A stretch of DNA of 64,000 nt from Bacteriovorax stolpii (GTDB taxonomy: Bacteria > Bdellovibrionota > Bacteriovoracia > Bacteriovoracales > Bacteriovoracaceae). A program made the translations under genes and the position numbers. The notes under the pieces are model-generated. The model made no database searches. It was given only the letters and a program-made list of their open reading frames with translations, and was not told where the DNA came from. The stretch is taken from positions 1 to 64,000 of the forward strand of contig CAMCYI010000010.1 in assembly GCA_945883845.1 (NCBI GenBank), in the 5' to 3' direction. Shown here in pieces: positions 35,079 through 43,712 of the stretch (its first letter is position 1; each line of letters opens with the position of its first letter).

Positions 35079-36112
35079 CAGCTTTTCCGGGATAAAATAT
35101 CTTTCAGCTTACCCACTCTCTCAAGGTTTTTCAAAAGATCCGGAGAAAGAAGTCCAGACTGAGTCAAAATCTTATCGGAAAGGAGTGTTTTGAGAAAATC
35201 TTTTTCCCAAAGTGGTGCGTAATGAGTTTTCGAACTCGATCTTGCCATGTCCATCGCAACTCTTGCATCCAGAGGCTTAATATCCGGGAAAAACTTAGCT
35301 GCTGTATCACTTTTCACAACAGTCGGAAAGATCAAGCTCTCTGTGAGTTTTCTCCCGATCTGTGAGTGCTCAGGAATGGCATAATCCAACGCCTTGAGAA
35401 GAACACGTGACTCCACTTCCGGGATTTTTATACGTTTTCTTTTGAGGCCAGCGAGTTCTGAATACATATCAATCAGATCTCCATAAGGAACTGCATCCGG
35501 TCCACCGATCTCTATGATCTCATGGCCATTCTTTTTTAAATCCAAAGCTTCGACGAGATAGTGAAGTAAATCCTGCAAAGCCAGTGGCTGGCAAAGTTGA
35601 TTCAGGAGAGAGAGCTCAGGACGGAAGGGAATTCTCTCTGCAATCGCCTTAATCATTTCAAAAGACAAAGAACCTTCGCCGAGAACAATGCTCGCCCTGA
35701 ACTCAGTTACAGGGAGCCCACTTGAACCGAAAATGGCCCCTGTCAGATGACGACTTCGCAAGTGTGGTGAAAGTTTAGCCGAAGGATCTCCGAGACCACC
35801 GAGGTAAATAATGGAAGTACCCGTCGGGCGTATCCAGTTTATAAAATTAACTGCGGCAGATGCCTCTTCGTACTCGAAGCGTGCATCTTCCCCTTTCATT
35901 CCGTGTACAAGGTAATAAGTAAAATCAATCTTCGGCAGATCAGGCAATGCCTGAGGTTCAAGGAGATTGCCTGTAAGCCAGTGCACCTTCTCCGTTTTTT
36001 TGTTTTTATGTGGTGTACGGGTAAGCGCAAAGACTTCATGCCCTTCAGCAATCAATTCAGGAATGAGTGCATTTCCTACAAAACCGTTCGCCCCTGTTAC
36101 GAGAACTTTCAT
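35078..36112 (-). CDS. Extended SDR-type NAD(P)-binding protein
   Basis: 344 residues. TGANGFVGNALI at residues 6-17 is the GxxGxxG cofactor motif, and YYLVHGM plus IIYLGGLGDP match atypical extended SDRs of the Ycf39/complex-I type. It is similar to the next gene upstream in the operon (YYLVHSM; IVYLGGL), so the two are tandem paralogues. Substrate unknown. The classic YxxxK is absent, which is usual in this subgroup. Confidence 0.8.
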   Translation of the reverse strand: MKVLVTGANGFVGNALIPELIAEGHEVFALTRTPHKNKKTEKVHWLTGNLLEPQALPDLPKIDFTYYLVHGMKGEDARFEYEEASAAVNFINWIRPTGTSIIYLGGLGDPSAKLSPHLRSRHLTGAIFGSSGLPVTEFRASIVLGEGSLSFEMIKAIAERIPFRPELSLLNQLCQPLALQDLLHYLVEALDLKKNGHEIIEIGGPDAVPYGDLIDMYSELAGLKRKRIKIPEVESRVLLKALDYAIPEHSQIGRKLTESLIFPTVVKSDTAAKFFPDIKPLDARVAMDMARSSSKTHYAPLWEKDFLKTLLSDKILTQSGLLSPDLLKNLERVGKLKDILSRKS

Positions 36113-36115
36113 ACT

Positions 36116-37489
36116 TTACCTTTTCTCCGAAATCACAAACCATTTAAGATGTTCACCGAACGAGCGCATGACGATGATATGGAAGATTGCCTGTGTCCAC
36201 TTGTAAATATACCAGGGCAAGGCTGGCCGGAACTCATGCAAGGCTGCCATCACATACCGCTTTTGAAGAATTTCACGAAACTCCAATCTTCCTCTGTCCT
36301 GTTTTCCGGACAAAAGACCACCGATCACATAGAGAAGTTGTCGATCACTTGTCGACCGCTCCTGACTTTTTTTAAGAATCAATATTTTGATCGCGGGATC
36401 AACGAGATAAAATGTACAAATATCCCCTTCAACCTGAACGCGGATCAAAGTGGAAAAGAATGTGGGAAGCCAGTCGAAATATTCCTGCGCCACCCATGCA
36501 GCATCTCTGTGTGCAGGAAGGACAAGACGTTGAACGGAGCGAACATCTTTTTCAACCGGAACGAAACCTGAGAACTCTCTTTTGGGCTCGTGATTATTGA
36601 GAGCAATATCGAGAGCCTCATTCAGTGTCGTATTGAGATCTTCAGGATGAGGCCAGCGATGGTTGTCACTGGCGAGCATTTCATGACGGAGGCTCAAGAC
36701 CAACGGGTAGATTAGATTCTTCGGTAAACCTGTGATGAGAGTCACCCACCATCTTGAAAGAGAAATGGGAATGAGGTTCAGGGAGATAATCTTGTTATTC
36801 TTTTTGATTTTGGCCGACGTCCGGCGAATCAATTCATTGTAAGTGAGAGTTTCAGGTCCGCTGAGATCATAAACTTTTCCCTGCACAGACTCTTTTTGAG
36901 ATGTTGCCACCAAAACCTTGATCACATCCTTCAAAGCAACTGGCTGAGATTTTGAATTCGTCCATGAAGGCGCGATCATAATGGGAAGGCGTTCTACAAG
37001 TTTTTTTAAAATCGCGAAGGATGAGCCGCCGGGACCGATAATCAGACCAGCACGAAAGACAGTACTTTTTATTCCTGAATCACGAATGACCGTTTCAACT
37101 TCCAGCCTGCTGCGAAGATGCCAGGAAAGTTCACCGTCGGCCGGTATGAGGCCACCCAGGTAAACAATGTGATGAATCTTTTCGGCACGAGCTGCACGGA
37201 CAAAGTTGTCCGCCATGATGAGATCGAAGTCGTAAAAAGTACCTTGAGAGAGAGATGCTGAAGGAAGCATGGAGTGCACGAGATAGTAGGCCTCTTCGCA
37301 ACCGACCATGGCCTCAGCAATATCTTTCAAAGAAAAAAGATCGCACTTTTTCCAGGTCAGCCTTGAATGGTGGGAATTGCGCTGGCTACGCGAGAGGCCG
37401 ACGATCTGAACATCGGGTGACTCCAACAGTTTTTCGATGAGTGCACTTCCAATGAACCCACTCGCTCCTGCAATCAATATTTTCTTCAT
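36116..37489 (-). CDS. SDR-type NAD(P)-binding protein with C-terminal DUF2867-like domain
   Basis: 457 residues. N-terminal NAD(P)-binding domain (AGASGFIGSALI at 7-18, YLGGLIP near 115, FRAGLIIGPGGSSF near 150). The extra 150 C-terminal residues (VQRLVLPAHRDAAWVAQEYFDW, FREILQKRYV) resemble DUF2867. First gene of the operon with its shorter paralogue (3-base gap) and murI. Such proteins are often linked to quinone, lipid or envelope metabolism, but this is inference. Confidence 0.8.
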   Translation of the reverse strand: MKKILIAGASGFIGSALIEKLLESPDVQIVGLSRSQRNSHHSRLTWKKCDLFSLKDIAEAMVGCEEAYYLVHSMLPSASLSQGTFYDFDLIMADNFVRAARAEKIHHIVYLGGLIPADGELSWHLRSRLEVETVIRDSGIKSTVFRAGLIIGPGGSSFAILKKLVERLPIMIAPSWTNSKSQPVALKDVIKVLVATSQKESVQGKVYDLSGPETLTYNELIRRTSAKIKKNNKIISLNLIPISLSRWWVTLITGLPKNLIYPLVLSLRHEMLASDNHRWPHPEDLNTTLNEALDIALNNHEPKREFSGFVPVEKDVRSVQRLVLPAHRDAAWVAQEYFDWLPTFFSTLIRVQVEGDICTFYLVDPAIKILILKKSQERSTSDRQLLYVIGGLLSGKQDRGRLEFREILQKRYVMAALHEFRPALPWYIYKWTQAIFHIIVMRSFGEHLKWFVISEKR

Positions 37490-37623
37490 TCCTAAACCAC
37501 CAGGTAAACTCCAAAACTATACCATTGAGCCAGCGACATAGCGACTCTTAACGCCGGACGCAACGACGTTGTTCAAGGGAAATATCACTTCAATTAGTTT
37601 CTTCCGAAGAGCATAATGAATGC

Positions 37624-38388
37624 ATGATCCTGCTGAAAATACTTCCAGGCGTTTTGAAGGAACTTGCCACACATGTTCCTACCGTATTTTTCCAGCTCGT
37701 GGATTGGGGTGAAATAGCCTCCGAAGTTCCGCGCCTCACGAAAAAGCTTCTGCAAAAAGAAGGCTATGTTGATTTTCTTAAGGTTCAAAAAGAATTTCTC
37801 AGTCCTCTGAATATTGCATGGAGTAGCGTGGCCCTTCACGAGAAACAAAATAGAATTTCCAGGGATGCCGGTATCAATTGGCTTGAAATTTATTTTGCCC
37901 AAATTTATTCACCCCATGGAATTTTTCTCGATCTACGTCCTCAGCATTTTGATCCACAACAGGTTCCACTTCTCTGGCACCCGTCGGGTTTATGGTCCAG
38001 GTTTGCTGAACCATTCCGTCTGGGACTTCTAAAAGTTTATGATGGTTTTTACCTTGGTGATGAGAAACTTTATTACGAAGGCCTTGTTGATGTCGGATTG
38101 ATGGATCCCGAGTGGTCAGATGATGATAAGAAGAAACTTGGTGATCTTTTCAAGGAACAATTTGGCGATGCCAATACGAAAGAAGTTCTATTCACTCTTG
38201 ATAAATTCAATCAGTCCATGACGAAAACGTTTCATTTCATTCTTCAGAAGAAACGCCAAATGAATGTGGATTTTATGTACCTTGGCATGTATCTCGTGAC
38301 TCTTTATTCAGCTCTAGAAAAAACCGGTGAACCATTGCCGGTAAAAGATATTTACCTTCGAATCAGGTCATCTTTTAATCATGCTTAA
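37624..38388 (+). CDS. Conserved-looking soluble protein of unknown function
   Basis: 254 residues, no signal, mostly helical at both ends. A middle section (ISRDAGINWLEIYFAQIYSP) suggests a compact domain; no motif is recognised. The ribosome site is poor and an alternative ATG lies seven bases upstream in another frame. Its last 8 bases overlap the GNAT gene. Confidence 0.65.
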   Translation: MILLKILPGVLKELATHVPTVFFQLVDWGEIASEVPRLTKKLLQKEGYVDFLKVQKEFLSPLNIAWSSVALHEKQNRISRDAGINWLEIYFAQIYSPHGIFLDLRPQHFDPQQVPLLWHPSGLWSRFAEPFRLGLLKVYDGFYLGDEKLYYEGLVDVGLMDPEWSDDDKKKLGDLFKEQFGDANTKEVLFTLDKFNQSMTKTFHFILQKKRQMNVDFMYLGMYLVTLYSALEKTGEPLPVKDIYLRIRSSFNHA

Positions 38389-38899
38389 ATCACGAAAAGC
38401 AACTTCAGACGATCTCCAAAGACTCTCTGCACTCATTAATTCCGGGTATCGCGGAGAACACTCCAAAAAAGGCTGGACCACAGAAGCTCATTTCCTGGAT
38501 GGACAGAGAACAGATGAAAATCTCCTGAAGGAACTCATCAAACAGCCAGACCAGTGGATAGAAGTTTTCTTTGAAAAAGATCCCGCAGATTTTCACGCCT
38601 GTGTGCAGATGAAAAAAGATGGCGAAAGCCTTTACTTCGGCATGCTGACGGTGGAGCCACTCATTCAGGCCAGAGGCTGGGGTTCGCAAATCATAAAGTC
38701 AGTGGAAACAAGAGCGATGATGTTCGGTCTCAATTCAGTAAAGCTCACTGTGCTCCACAATCGTCCGGAACTCATTGCATATTACGAACGCAGAGGTTAC
38801 GCACCAACCGGGCTTTGGGAAAAATTCCCGGAGGATCCTGCATTTGGTCTTCCGAAAGTCGAACTTCGCCTTCTTGAATACAAAAAGAATTTGAATTAA
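38381..38899 (+). CDS. GNAT-family N-acetyltransferase
   Basis: 172 residues. The acetyl-CoA-binding motif A is weakly kept (LTVEPLIQARGWGSQIIKSVE, where QARGWGS stands for Q/RxxGxG/A), followed by LTVLHNRPELIAYYERRGY, a typical motif B. It probably moves an acetyl group to a small amine; substrate unknown. Start ATG is inside the previous gene (8-base overlap), so the two are coupled. Confidence 0.85.
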   Translation: MLKSRKATSDDLQRLSALINSGYRGEHSKKGWTTEAHFLDGQRTDENLLKELIKQPDQWIEVFFEKDPADFHACVQMKKDGESLYFGMLTVEPLIQARGWGSQIIKSVETRAMMFGLNSVKLTVLHNRPELIAYYERRGYAPTGLWEKFPEDPAFGLPKVELRLLEYKKNLN

Positions 38900-38902
38900 T
38901 AA

Positions 38903-39544
38903 TTATCTAAAGTGTTTTATCTTATCCGTGAAATCGAGAATGATATCGTCCGTGTGAGACCTGAGTTCCCATGGTTTGTGCGAAGTCGCCACGCCCACAA
39001 TTTCACAACCTGCTCTTTTCCCTGACTCGAGACCTGCGAGAGAATCTTCAAACACAACACATTCATAGGGAGCGAGCCCAAGATGGTTGCAGCATGTACT
39101 GTAAACTTCGGGATCTGGTTTCCCTTTCTTCACCATAGATCCATCGATGATGACATCGAAGTTTGCACGGATCTTAAGTTTATCAATCACGAATCCCACA
39201 TTCATGGGCGGAGCTGAAGTCCCAAGGGCCACTTTGATGCGTTGTCTTTTGAGGTTATCAAGAAACTGATAGAGACCTTTGAGTGCGGTCATGTGCGGTT
39301 CATAAAGTTTCTGATAAAGACTTTCTTTTTCAAGAGCAAGCTTCTGCTCCTGTTCAGGGGTAATCTTTCCAAAAATCATCTGGAACAGGTCGGCATTTGT
39401 TTTACCGTTGAACTTGTCACGGTATATCTGATCATTAAGTTCAAATTTATGCTTCTGCGCAAATTCCATCCACGCCTGAAAATGATATCGGTGGTTATCC
39501 ACAACCACGCCATCCATATCAAATATTGCACCCTTAATCGCCAT
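38903..39544 (-). CDS. HAD-superfamily phosphatase / beta-phosphoglucomutase-like
   Basis: 213 residues from MAIKGA with AAGGAG at optimal distance. HAD motifs: FDMDGVVVD (nucleophile and acid/base Asp), GTSAPP (motif II Ser), KKGKPDPEVY (Lys) and FEDSLAGLESG (motif IV). The cap and the DMDGVVVDN start fit the beta-PGM / sugar-phosphate phosphatase branch. Substrate undetermined. Confidence 0.9.
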   Translation of the reverse strand: MAIKGAIFDMDGVVVDNHRYHFQAWMEFAQKHKFELNDQIYRDKFNGKTNADLFQMIFGKITPEQEQKLALEKESLYQKLYEPHMTALKGLYQFLDNLKRQRIKVALGTSAPPMNVGFVIDKLKIRANFDVIIDGSMVKKGKPDPEVYSTCCNHLGLAPYECVVFEDSLAGLESGKRAGCEIVGVATSHKPWELRSHTDDIILDFTDKIKHFR

Positions 39545-39617
39545 GAGGATCTCCTTGTGTTTATTTTGACATGAACTCCGCGGGACGAGTATCATTTTTC
39601 CCAAGGAAACAGACTTT

Positions 39618-41021
39618 ATGCAGATTCATTCTTCCTATGATGCCATCATCGTTGGCGGTGGTGTCAGTGGATCATTTATGGCCCAGGAACTCGCGGCTGC
39701 GGGTTGGCGCACACTCGTGCTTGAAGCAGGCCGATCATTTACACGGACAACTTATCCTGCCTTAGAGATCGATTCCAATTCACAACTCTATTGGGGTGGC
39801 GGGGTTGAGCTCAACACTTCTGCTTCACTCGCTCTCCTACGTCCGAAAGTTGTGGGTGGCGGATCCATCGTGAATCAGGCCCTGATGGATCGCTTTGACG
39901 ACATAGCTCTTGATTCATGGAAACAGGAATCACAGGTTAATTTCTTTAACTCCGAAGTTCTCTCACCATGGTATCAAAAAGCTGAGAACGAACTCTCCAT
40001 CCAGAAAGTTTCTGAACAGTACCGGAATGGGAACGCCAAAATTTTCGCTGACGGCTTTAAAGCGAACGGCTTTATTTGCGCTCCTCTCACACGGGCGCAA
40101 AAGGATTGTCGTTTTGAAGATGGCAATGATTGCATCCGCTGTCTTTCAGGCTGTCCGATAGATTCAAAGCAAAGCACGCCCGTTACAACTCTAAAGAAAG
40201 CTCTCAAGGCCGGCTGCCAGCTTATTAGTGAATTCGAAGTGCAGAAGATCGAAGATAAAAAAGATCATACTCTCGTTGGTGGAAAATGGAAAAACGGAGG
40301 CCAGTATCTTTTCTCGGCACGCAAAGTAATTCTCGCTGCAGGAGCGATCGGTAACTCCCGACTGCTTCTTCAAAACGATTTCAAAAAATCACTCCCGGCA
40401 TTGGGGGAAAAATTCTATACCCACCCACAGTACATGGTTATCGCGATGTATGATCACGAAATCAACGCTCATAAGGGTCCGCTTCAATCATACAAATCTC
40501 AGGACCCCCATTTTCGCGCGAAAGGGTTCAAGCTCGAAAACGTCTTCGCTCCTCCGGTCGCCATCAGCATGCTCCTTCCCCAGCTTGGAAAAAAGCACAT
40601 GGCGAAGATGAAAGAGATTACCAAGATGGCATGTATCGAAGTCGCAGTCCGTGATACGAATCCTGGAAAAATCAAAATTAATAATCAAGGCCGACCCATC
40701 ATAGAAAAAGAACTCAACGAGGAAGATGAAAAAAGAAAGAGGGCCGGCATGGATGCTATTCATGCAATCTTTGCTTCCACAGGTGCACGTGAAGTGATCC
40801 GGGGAGATCTCGGTATTGGACTTCACCTCATGGGTGGGTGCTCCCTTGGAGCTGACGAGAAAAAGTTTGTCACAGCACCTGACTTCACACTCCATGGACA
40901 TCGTCGCATTGTCATCGCAGACTCTTCCATTTTTCCGAATGCCCCCGGCATTAATCCTTCGCTGACAATTATGGCACTCTCCAAGATGGCCGCTGATCAG
41001 ATGATCAAGGAGGGCCTTTGA
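39618..41021 (+). CDS. GMC-family FAD-dependent alcohol oxidase/dehydrogenase
   Basis: 467 residues. GGGVSG at 13-18 binds FAD; LEAGRS and VVGGGSIVNQ are the GMC family signatures; the C-terminal GLHLMGGCSLG and PSLTIMALSKMAADQMI carry the active-site region. A Cys cluster (CIRCLSGCP near 175) is typical of the long-chain alcohol oxidase/cholesterol oxidase-like branch. It should oxidise an alcohol to the aldehyde. Its stop overlaps the aldehyde dehydrogenase start (TTGA), giving a two-step alcohol-to-acid operon. Confidence 0.85.
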   Translation: MQIHSSYDAIIVGGGVSGSFMAQELAAAGWRTLVLEAGRSFTRTTYPALEIDSNSQLYWGGGVELNTSASLALLRPKVVGGGSIVNQALMDRFDDIALDSWKQESQVNFFNSEVLSPWYQKAENELSIQKVSEQYRNGNAKIFADGFKANGFICAPLTRAQKDCRFEDGNDCIRCLSGCPIDSKQSTPVTTLKKALKAGCQLISEFEVQKIEDKKDHTLVGGKWKNGGQYLFSARKVILAAGAIGNSRLLLQNDFKKSLPALGEKFYTHPQYMVIAMYDHEINAHKGPLQSYKSQDPHFRAKGFKLENVFAPPVAISMLLPQLGKKHMAKMKEITKMACIEVAVRDTNPGKIKINNQGRPIIEKELNEEDEKRKRAGMDAIHAIFASTGAREVIRGDLGIGLHLMGGCSLGADEKKFVTAPDFTLHGHRRIVIADSSIFPNAPGINPSLTIMALSKMAADQMIKEGL

Positions 41022-42949
41022 AACACGGATTTAATTCTCTTGCTGTCAAAGGCATCCTGAAAGCAGGTGATGTCATTATTCCAGGTGACACAACAATGCC
41101 ACGATTTTCTCAGACTACTTTCATTCGCGAATTTGATCGGATCTCCGAATTCATGGACCCAGCAGATAGGTCAGGGTTTAAACTCCTCATGACGTTGATG
41201 GCATTCATGCCATCGGTTGTGATTCTTTTTATTTTAAAAGTGGCTTCTCATCATCAGAAGTTTCCTGATTTCATTGGTGCCATTCTCAGGCAGATCAATC
41301 TCGGCATGAAAGGTGTCATCCTTACGATGTACTACTCTGGTATAGGTGAACAGGGCGACGCCATTCTGCAAAAACTTAATTACTCGACGGCTATCAATAC
41401 TCCTGTTGATCAGGACATCGAATTGGAAAATCTCATGAAACAAAATCATCCGCTCGAAAATTATGCTCCTCTGAATCCAAAAGAGATGATGCTAAAGTCA
41501 CGTCAGGCGCATCTGGACATCTCAGCGCTGAGTCTGAAAGAGCGTGTTGCCTTCATTACACGCCTTCGCCTGGTGTTGCTTGAAAGACAGGAAGAAATCA
41601 CGGATATCATCCAGAAAGAAACAAACAAGGCCCGCACAGATATCATGACGTCAGAATTCTTTCCGATCTTTGAACACCTCGAATTCCTCGAGCACAAGAC
41701 TCTTGAAGCACTCAAGGAAGAGAAAGTCGCGACACCGATTGCAATGATGGGTAAGGCCTCAAAGATCTGGTATGAATCAATGGGAACCGTTCTGGTCATA
41801 TCTCCATGGAACTACCCTTTCTATCAGGCGATCGCACCGATCACTTGTTCATTCGTGACCGGAAACGCGACGATCTATAAACCTTCTGAGATAACCCCTC
41901 TTAAAGGCCTCGTTGAATCAGTCCTCTTTGCGGCGGGCTTCAAGCCGGAATGGGTTCAGATAGCTTACGGTGACGGAAAGACTGCTGCTGATCTCATTTC
42001 AGAACGTCCACAGAAAATATTTTTCACAGGCTCCGTCGGCACTGGAAAAAAGATCATGTCCCAGGCATCACAATTTCTCATTCCGGTTGAACTTGAACTC
42101 GGTGGCAAAGACCCGATGATTGTTTTTGAAGATGCCAATCTTGCGCGTGCTGTGAAAGGTGCTGTCTGGGGAGCGATGACAAACACCGGCCAGTCCTGTA
42201 CGTCAGTCGAGAGACTTTATGTTCAGGAGAAAATCTACAATCAATTTCGAGATGCTGTTGTTGGCGAGGCTTCACGTATTAAAGTGGCCGTCGACCGCGA
42301 CGGTGACGGTGATATGGGACACATGATTTCTCCAAAACAAGTCCAGATCGTAGCGGATCTGGTAAAAGATGCAGTCTCTCAGGGTGCGAAGATGCTCACG
42401 GGTTCATCGTGGGATTTTAAATCTTCCCAAATTCCACCAATCGTTCTCGAAGGCACAACTCACAGCATGCGTATCAACAAGGAAGAAATTTTCGGGCCGG
42501 TCCTTCCGATCATGAAATTCAGAGATGAAGAAGAAGCGATTAATCTCGCCAACGATTCTGATTTCGGACTCTCAGCAAGTATCTGGTCAAAAGACAAGGC
42601 TCGCGCAGAAAGAGTCGCGCGCCAGATAGTAACCGGTAACATCTCAATCAATAACGTGATGGTTTCTGAAGGCAATCACCACCTTCCATTTGGTGGCGTT
42701 AAAGATTCCGGCATTGGCCGCTATAAAGGAGTTATGGGCCTTCGCAATTTCTGTAATGTAAAATCTGTGATGGTGGATGCAGACTCGAAGAAGATCGAGG
42801 CCAACTGGTATCCGTACTCTCCGAAAAAATACGAACTCTTTAAAGGGCTCACGACGTCCCTCTTCACGGGCGGCCTTAAGAAATGGACAGGCCTCGTCCG
42901 CTTTGGTTTACCTCTTGAAGGTCATAGCCAGAAAGCGAAGAGAGAATAG
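41018..42949 (+). CDS. Aldehyde dehydrogenase with N-terminal GMC-partner-like helical domain
   Basis: 643 residues, about 150 longer than normal ALDHs, from TTG with AAGGAGGG just ahead. Residues about 160-600 are ALDH: ISPWNYP, Glu360 in ELGGK, catalytic Cys394 in GQSCTS and KEEIFGPVLP. The first 150 residues (FDRISEFMDPADR, then FPDFIGAILRQINLG and MYYSGIGEQG) look like the helical domain that precedes GMC long-chain alcohol oxidases or acts as their small subunit. It may dock the ALDH to the GMC enzyme, whose gene it overlaps. Domain identity is inference. Confidence 0.85.
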   Translation: MKHGFNSLAVKGILKAGDVIIPGDTTMPRFSQTTFIREFDRISEFMDPADRSGFKLLMTLMAFMPSVVILFILKVASHHQKFPDFIGAILRQINLGMKGVILTMYYSGIGEQGDAILQKLNYSTAINTPVDQDIELENLMKQNHPLENYAPLNPKEMMLKSRQAHLDISALSLKERVAFITRLRLVLLERQEEITDIIQKETNKARTDIMTSEFFPIFEHLEFLEHKTLEALKEEKVATPIAMMGKASKIWYESMGTVLVISPWNYPFYQAIAPITCSFVTGNATIYKPSEITPLKGLVESVLFAAGFKPEWVQIAYGDGKTAADLISERPQKIFFTGSVGTGKKIMSQASQFLIPVELELGGKDPMIVFEDANLARAVKGAVWGAMTNTGQSCTSVERLYVQEKIYNQFRDAVVGEASRIKVAVDRDGDGDMGHMISPKQVQIVADLVKDAVSQGAKMLTGSSWDFKSSQIPPIVLEGTTHSMRINKEEIFGPVLPIMKFRDEEEAINLANDSDFGLSASIWSKDKARAERVARQIVTGNISINNVMVSEGNHHLPFGGVKDSGIGRYKGVMGLRNFCNVKSVMVDADSKKIEANWYPYSPKKYELFKGLTTSLFTGGLKKWTGLVRFGLPLEGHSQKAKRE

Positions 42950-43014
42950 GACTCGGGGGACTTCGCACATATTTCGGAAAGGCACTGAAGTATCTTCCGC
43001 AACAATTTCTTTTT

Positions 43015-43353
43015 TTAACGATAGTCGCGGATGATGGTGGTCACGACACCCACACGGACGTCTTCGAGTTCCGGAATTTCAACAAGTCCTTTAAACACCT
43101 TCACTTCATCTTCTGCAATGGTCACAACAAGACTCATCTTGCGCGGCTTGCGTGCAAGATCAATCAGAAGCCAGTCTCTCTTTTGAATACCTAGTTGAGG
43201 AAAATCATTTTCCACCTGAACAAAAAACAGCGATGGGTTTCCGAGGCCGAATTTTTCATCAAGGGAAAGAGGTTTTTCCGCAAATTCAGAGCACGGACTC
43301 TGGAACCCCGTTAATCTCTCTTCTACAATCGTTGCCGTTTGGTAGATCCGCAT
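43015..43353 (-). CDS. UmuD-like protein lacking the catalytic serine
   Basis: 112 residues. It keeps the UmuD pattern around the cleavage site (TGFQSPCSEF against CGFPSPAADY of E. coli UmuD), then SLDEKF, FFVQVENDF and a C-terminal GVVTTIIRDYR. Where UmuD/LexA have GDSM with the nucleophile Ser, it has ENDF-PQLG, so self-cleavage should not occur; the Lys region (VKVFKGL) may remain. It is transcribed away from the umuC operon across a 77-base shared promoter region and is a paralogue of the protein at 43431. It may be a decoy partner or a regulator. Confidence 0.7.
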   Translation of the reverse strand: MRIYQTATIVEERLTGFQSPCSEFAEKPLSLDEKFGLGNPSLFFVQVENDFPQLGIQKRDWLLIDLARKPRKMSLVVTIAEDEVKVFKGLVEIPELEDVRVGVVTTIIRDYR

Positions 43354-43430
43354 ACTCAGACAATACGTAAAATTTACGGAAAAATCAACCGGGTATTGTT
43401 TTCCGTACGAAACACGTATACGTTAGAAAG
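43354..43430. promoter_or_regulatory. Divergent promoter region with palindromes
   Basis: 77 bases separate the two UmuD-like genes. It holds CGTAAA-A-TTTACG (43366-43378), a CGTACG core between TTTC and AAA, and the exact palindrome ACGTATACGT (43414-43423). These are candidate operator sites for a shared repressor. None equals the TTAC-N3-GTAA LexA box reported for Bdellovibrio, and no clear -35/-10 pair stands out. Confidence 0.45.
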
Positions 43431-43712
43431 ATGAACGAGGCCATCTCTTTAGACCAGCTTTTCCTCCACGACCGCAACAGCGTCTTTATCATGCGCCTCA
43501 CAGGCAAAAAACAGCGACTTGGACTGAAACCGGGAGACAAAATGATCGTCAATCGCGCCCTGCCCTTTCAGATCGAGAAGCTGGCCCTCGTCGTCATTAA
43601 AGGAGAGTTTGAAGTCCAGTTAGTCAGTCAGGAATTTTTAGACGCCCATGAACCGGAATCCGGAAATTTCATCTGGGGGATGATCCAAACTATCATCAGG
43701 GAGCTCGAATGA
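43431..43712 (+). CDS. UmuD'-like protein, catalytically dead and without cleavage region
   Basis: 93 residues. It starts where cleaved UmuD' would (AISLDQLF against DLNQLL of UmuD), keeps the GxKPGD and IVN strands, and ends GMIQTIIRELE. The nucleophile region reads LTGKKQRLG (no Ser) and the Lys position reads FEVQLV (no Lys). It should therefore exist directly in the active, UmuD'-like form. Its stop overlaps umuC by ATGA, exactly as umuD and umuC are arranged in known operons. Confidence 0.75.
   Translation: MNEAISLDQLFLHDRNSVFIMRLTGKKQRLGLKPGDKMIVNRALPFQIEKLALVVIKGEFEVQLVSQEFLDAHEPESGNFIWGMIQTIIRELE

Noticed and set aside
43354..43430. LexA box in the umuC promoter
   Set aside because: No TTAC-N3-GTAA or CTGT-N8-ACAG match is present; only other palindromes are.
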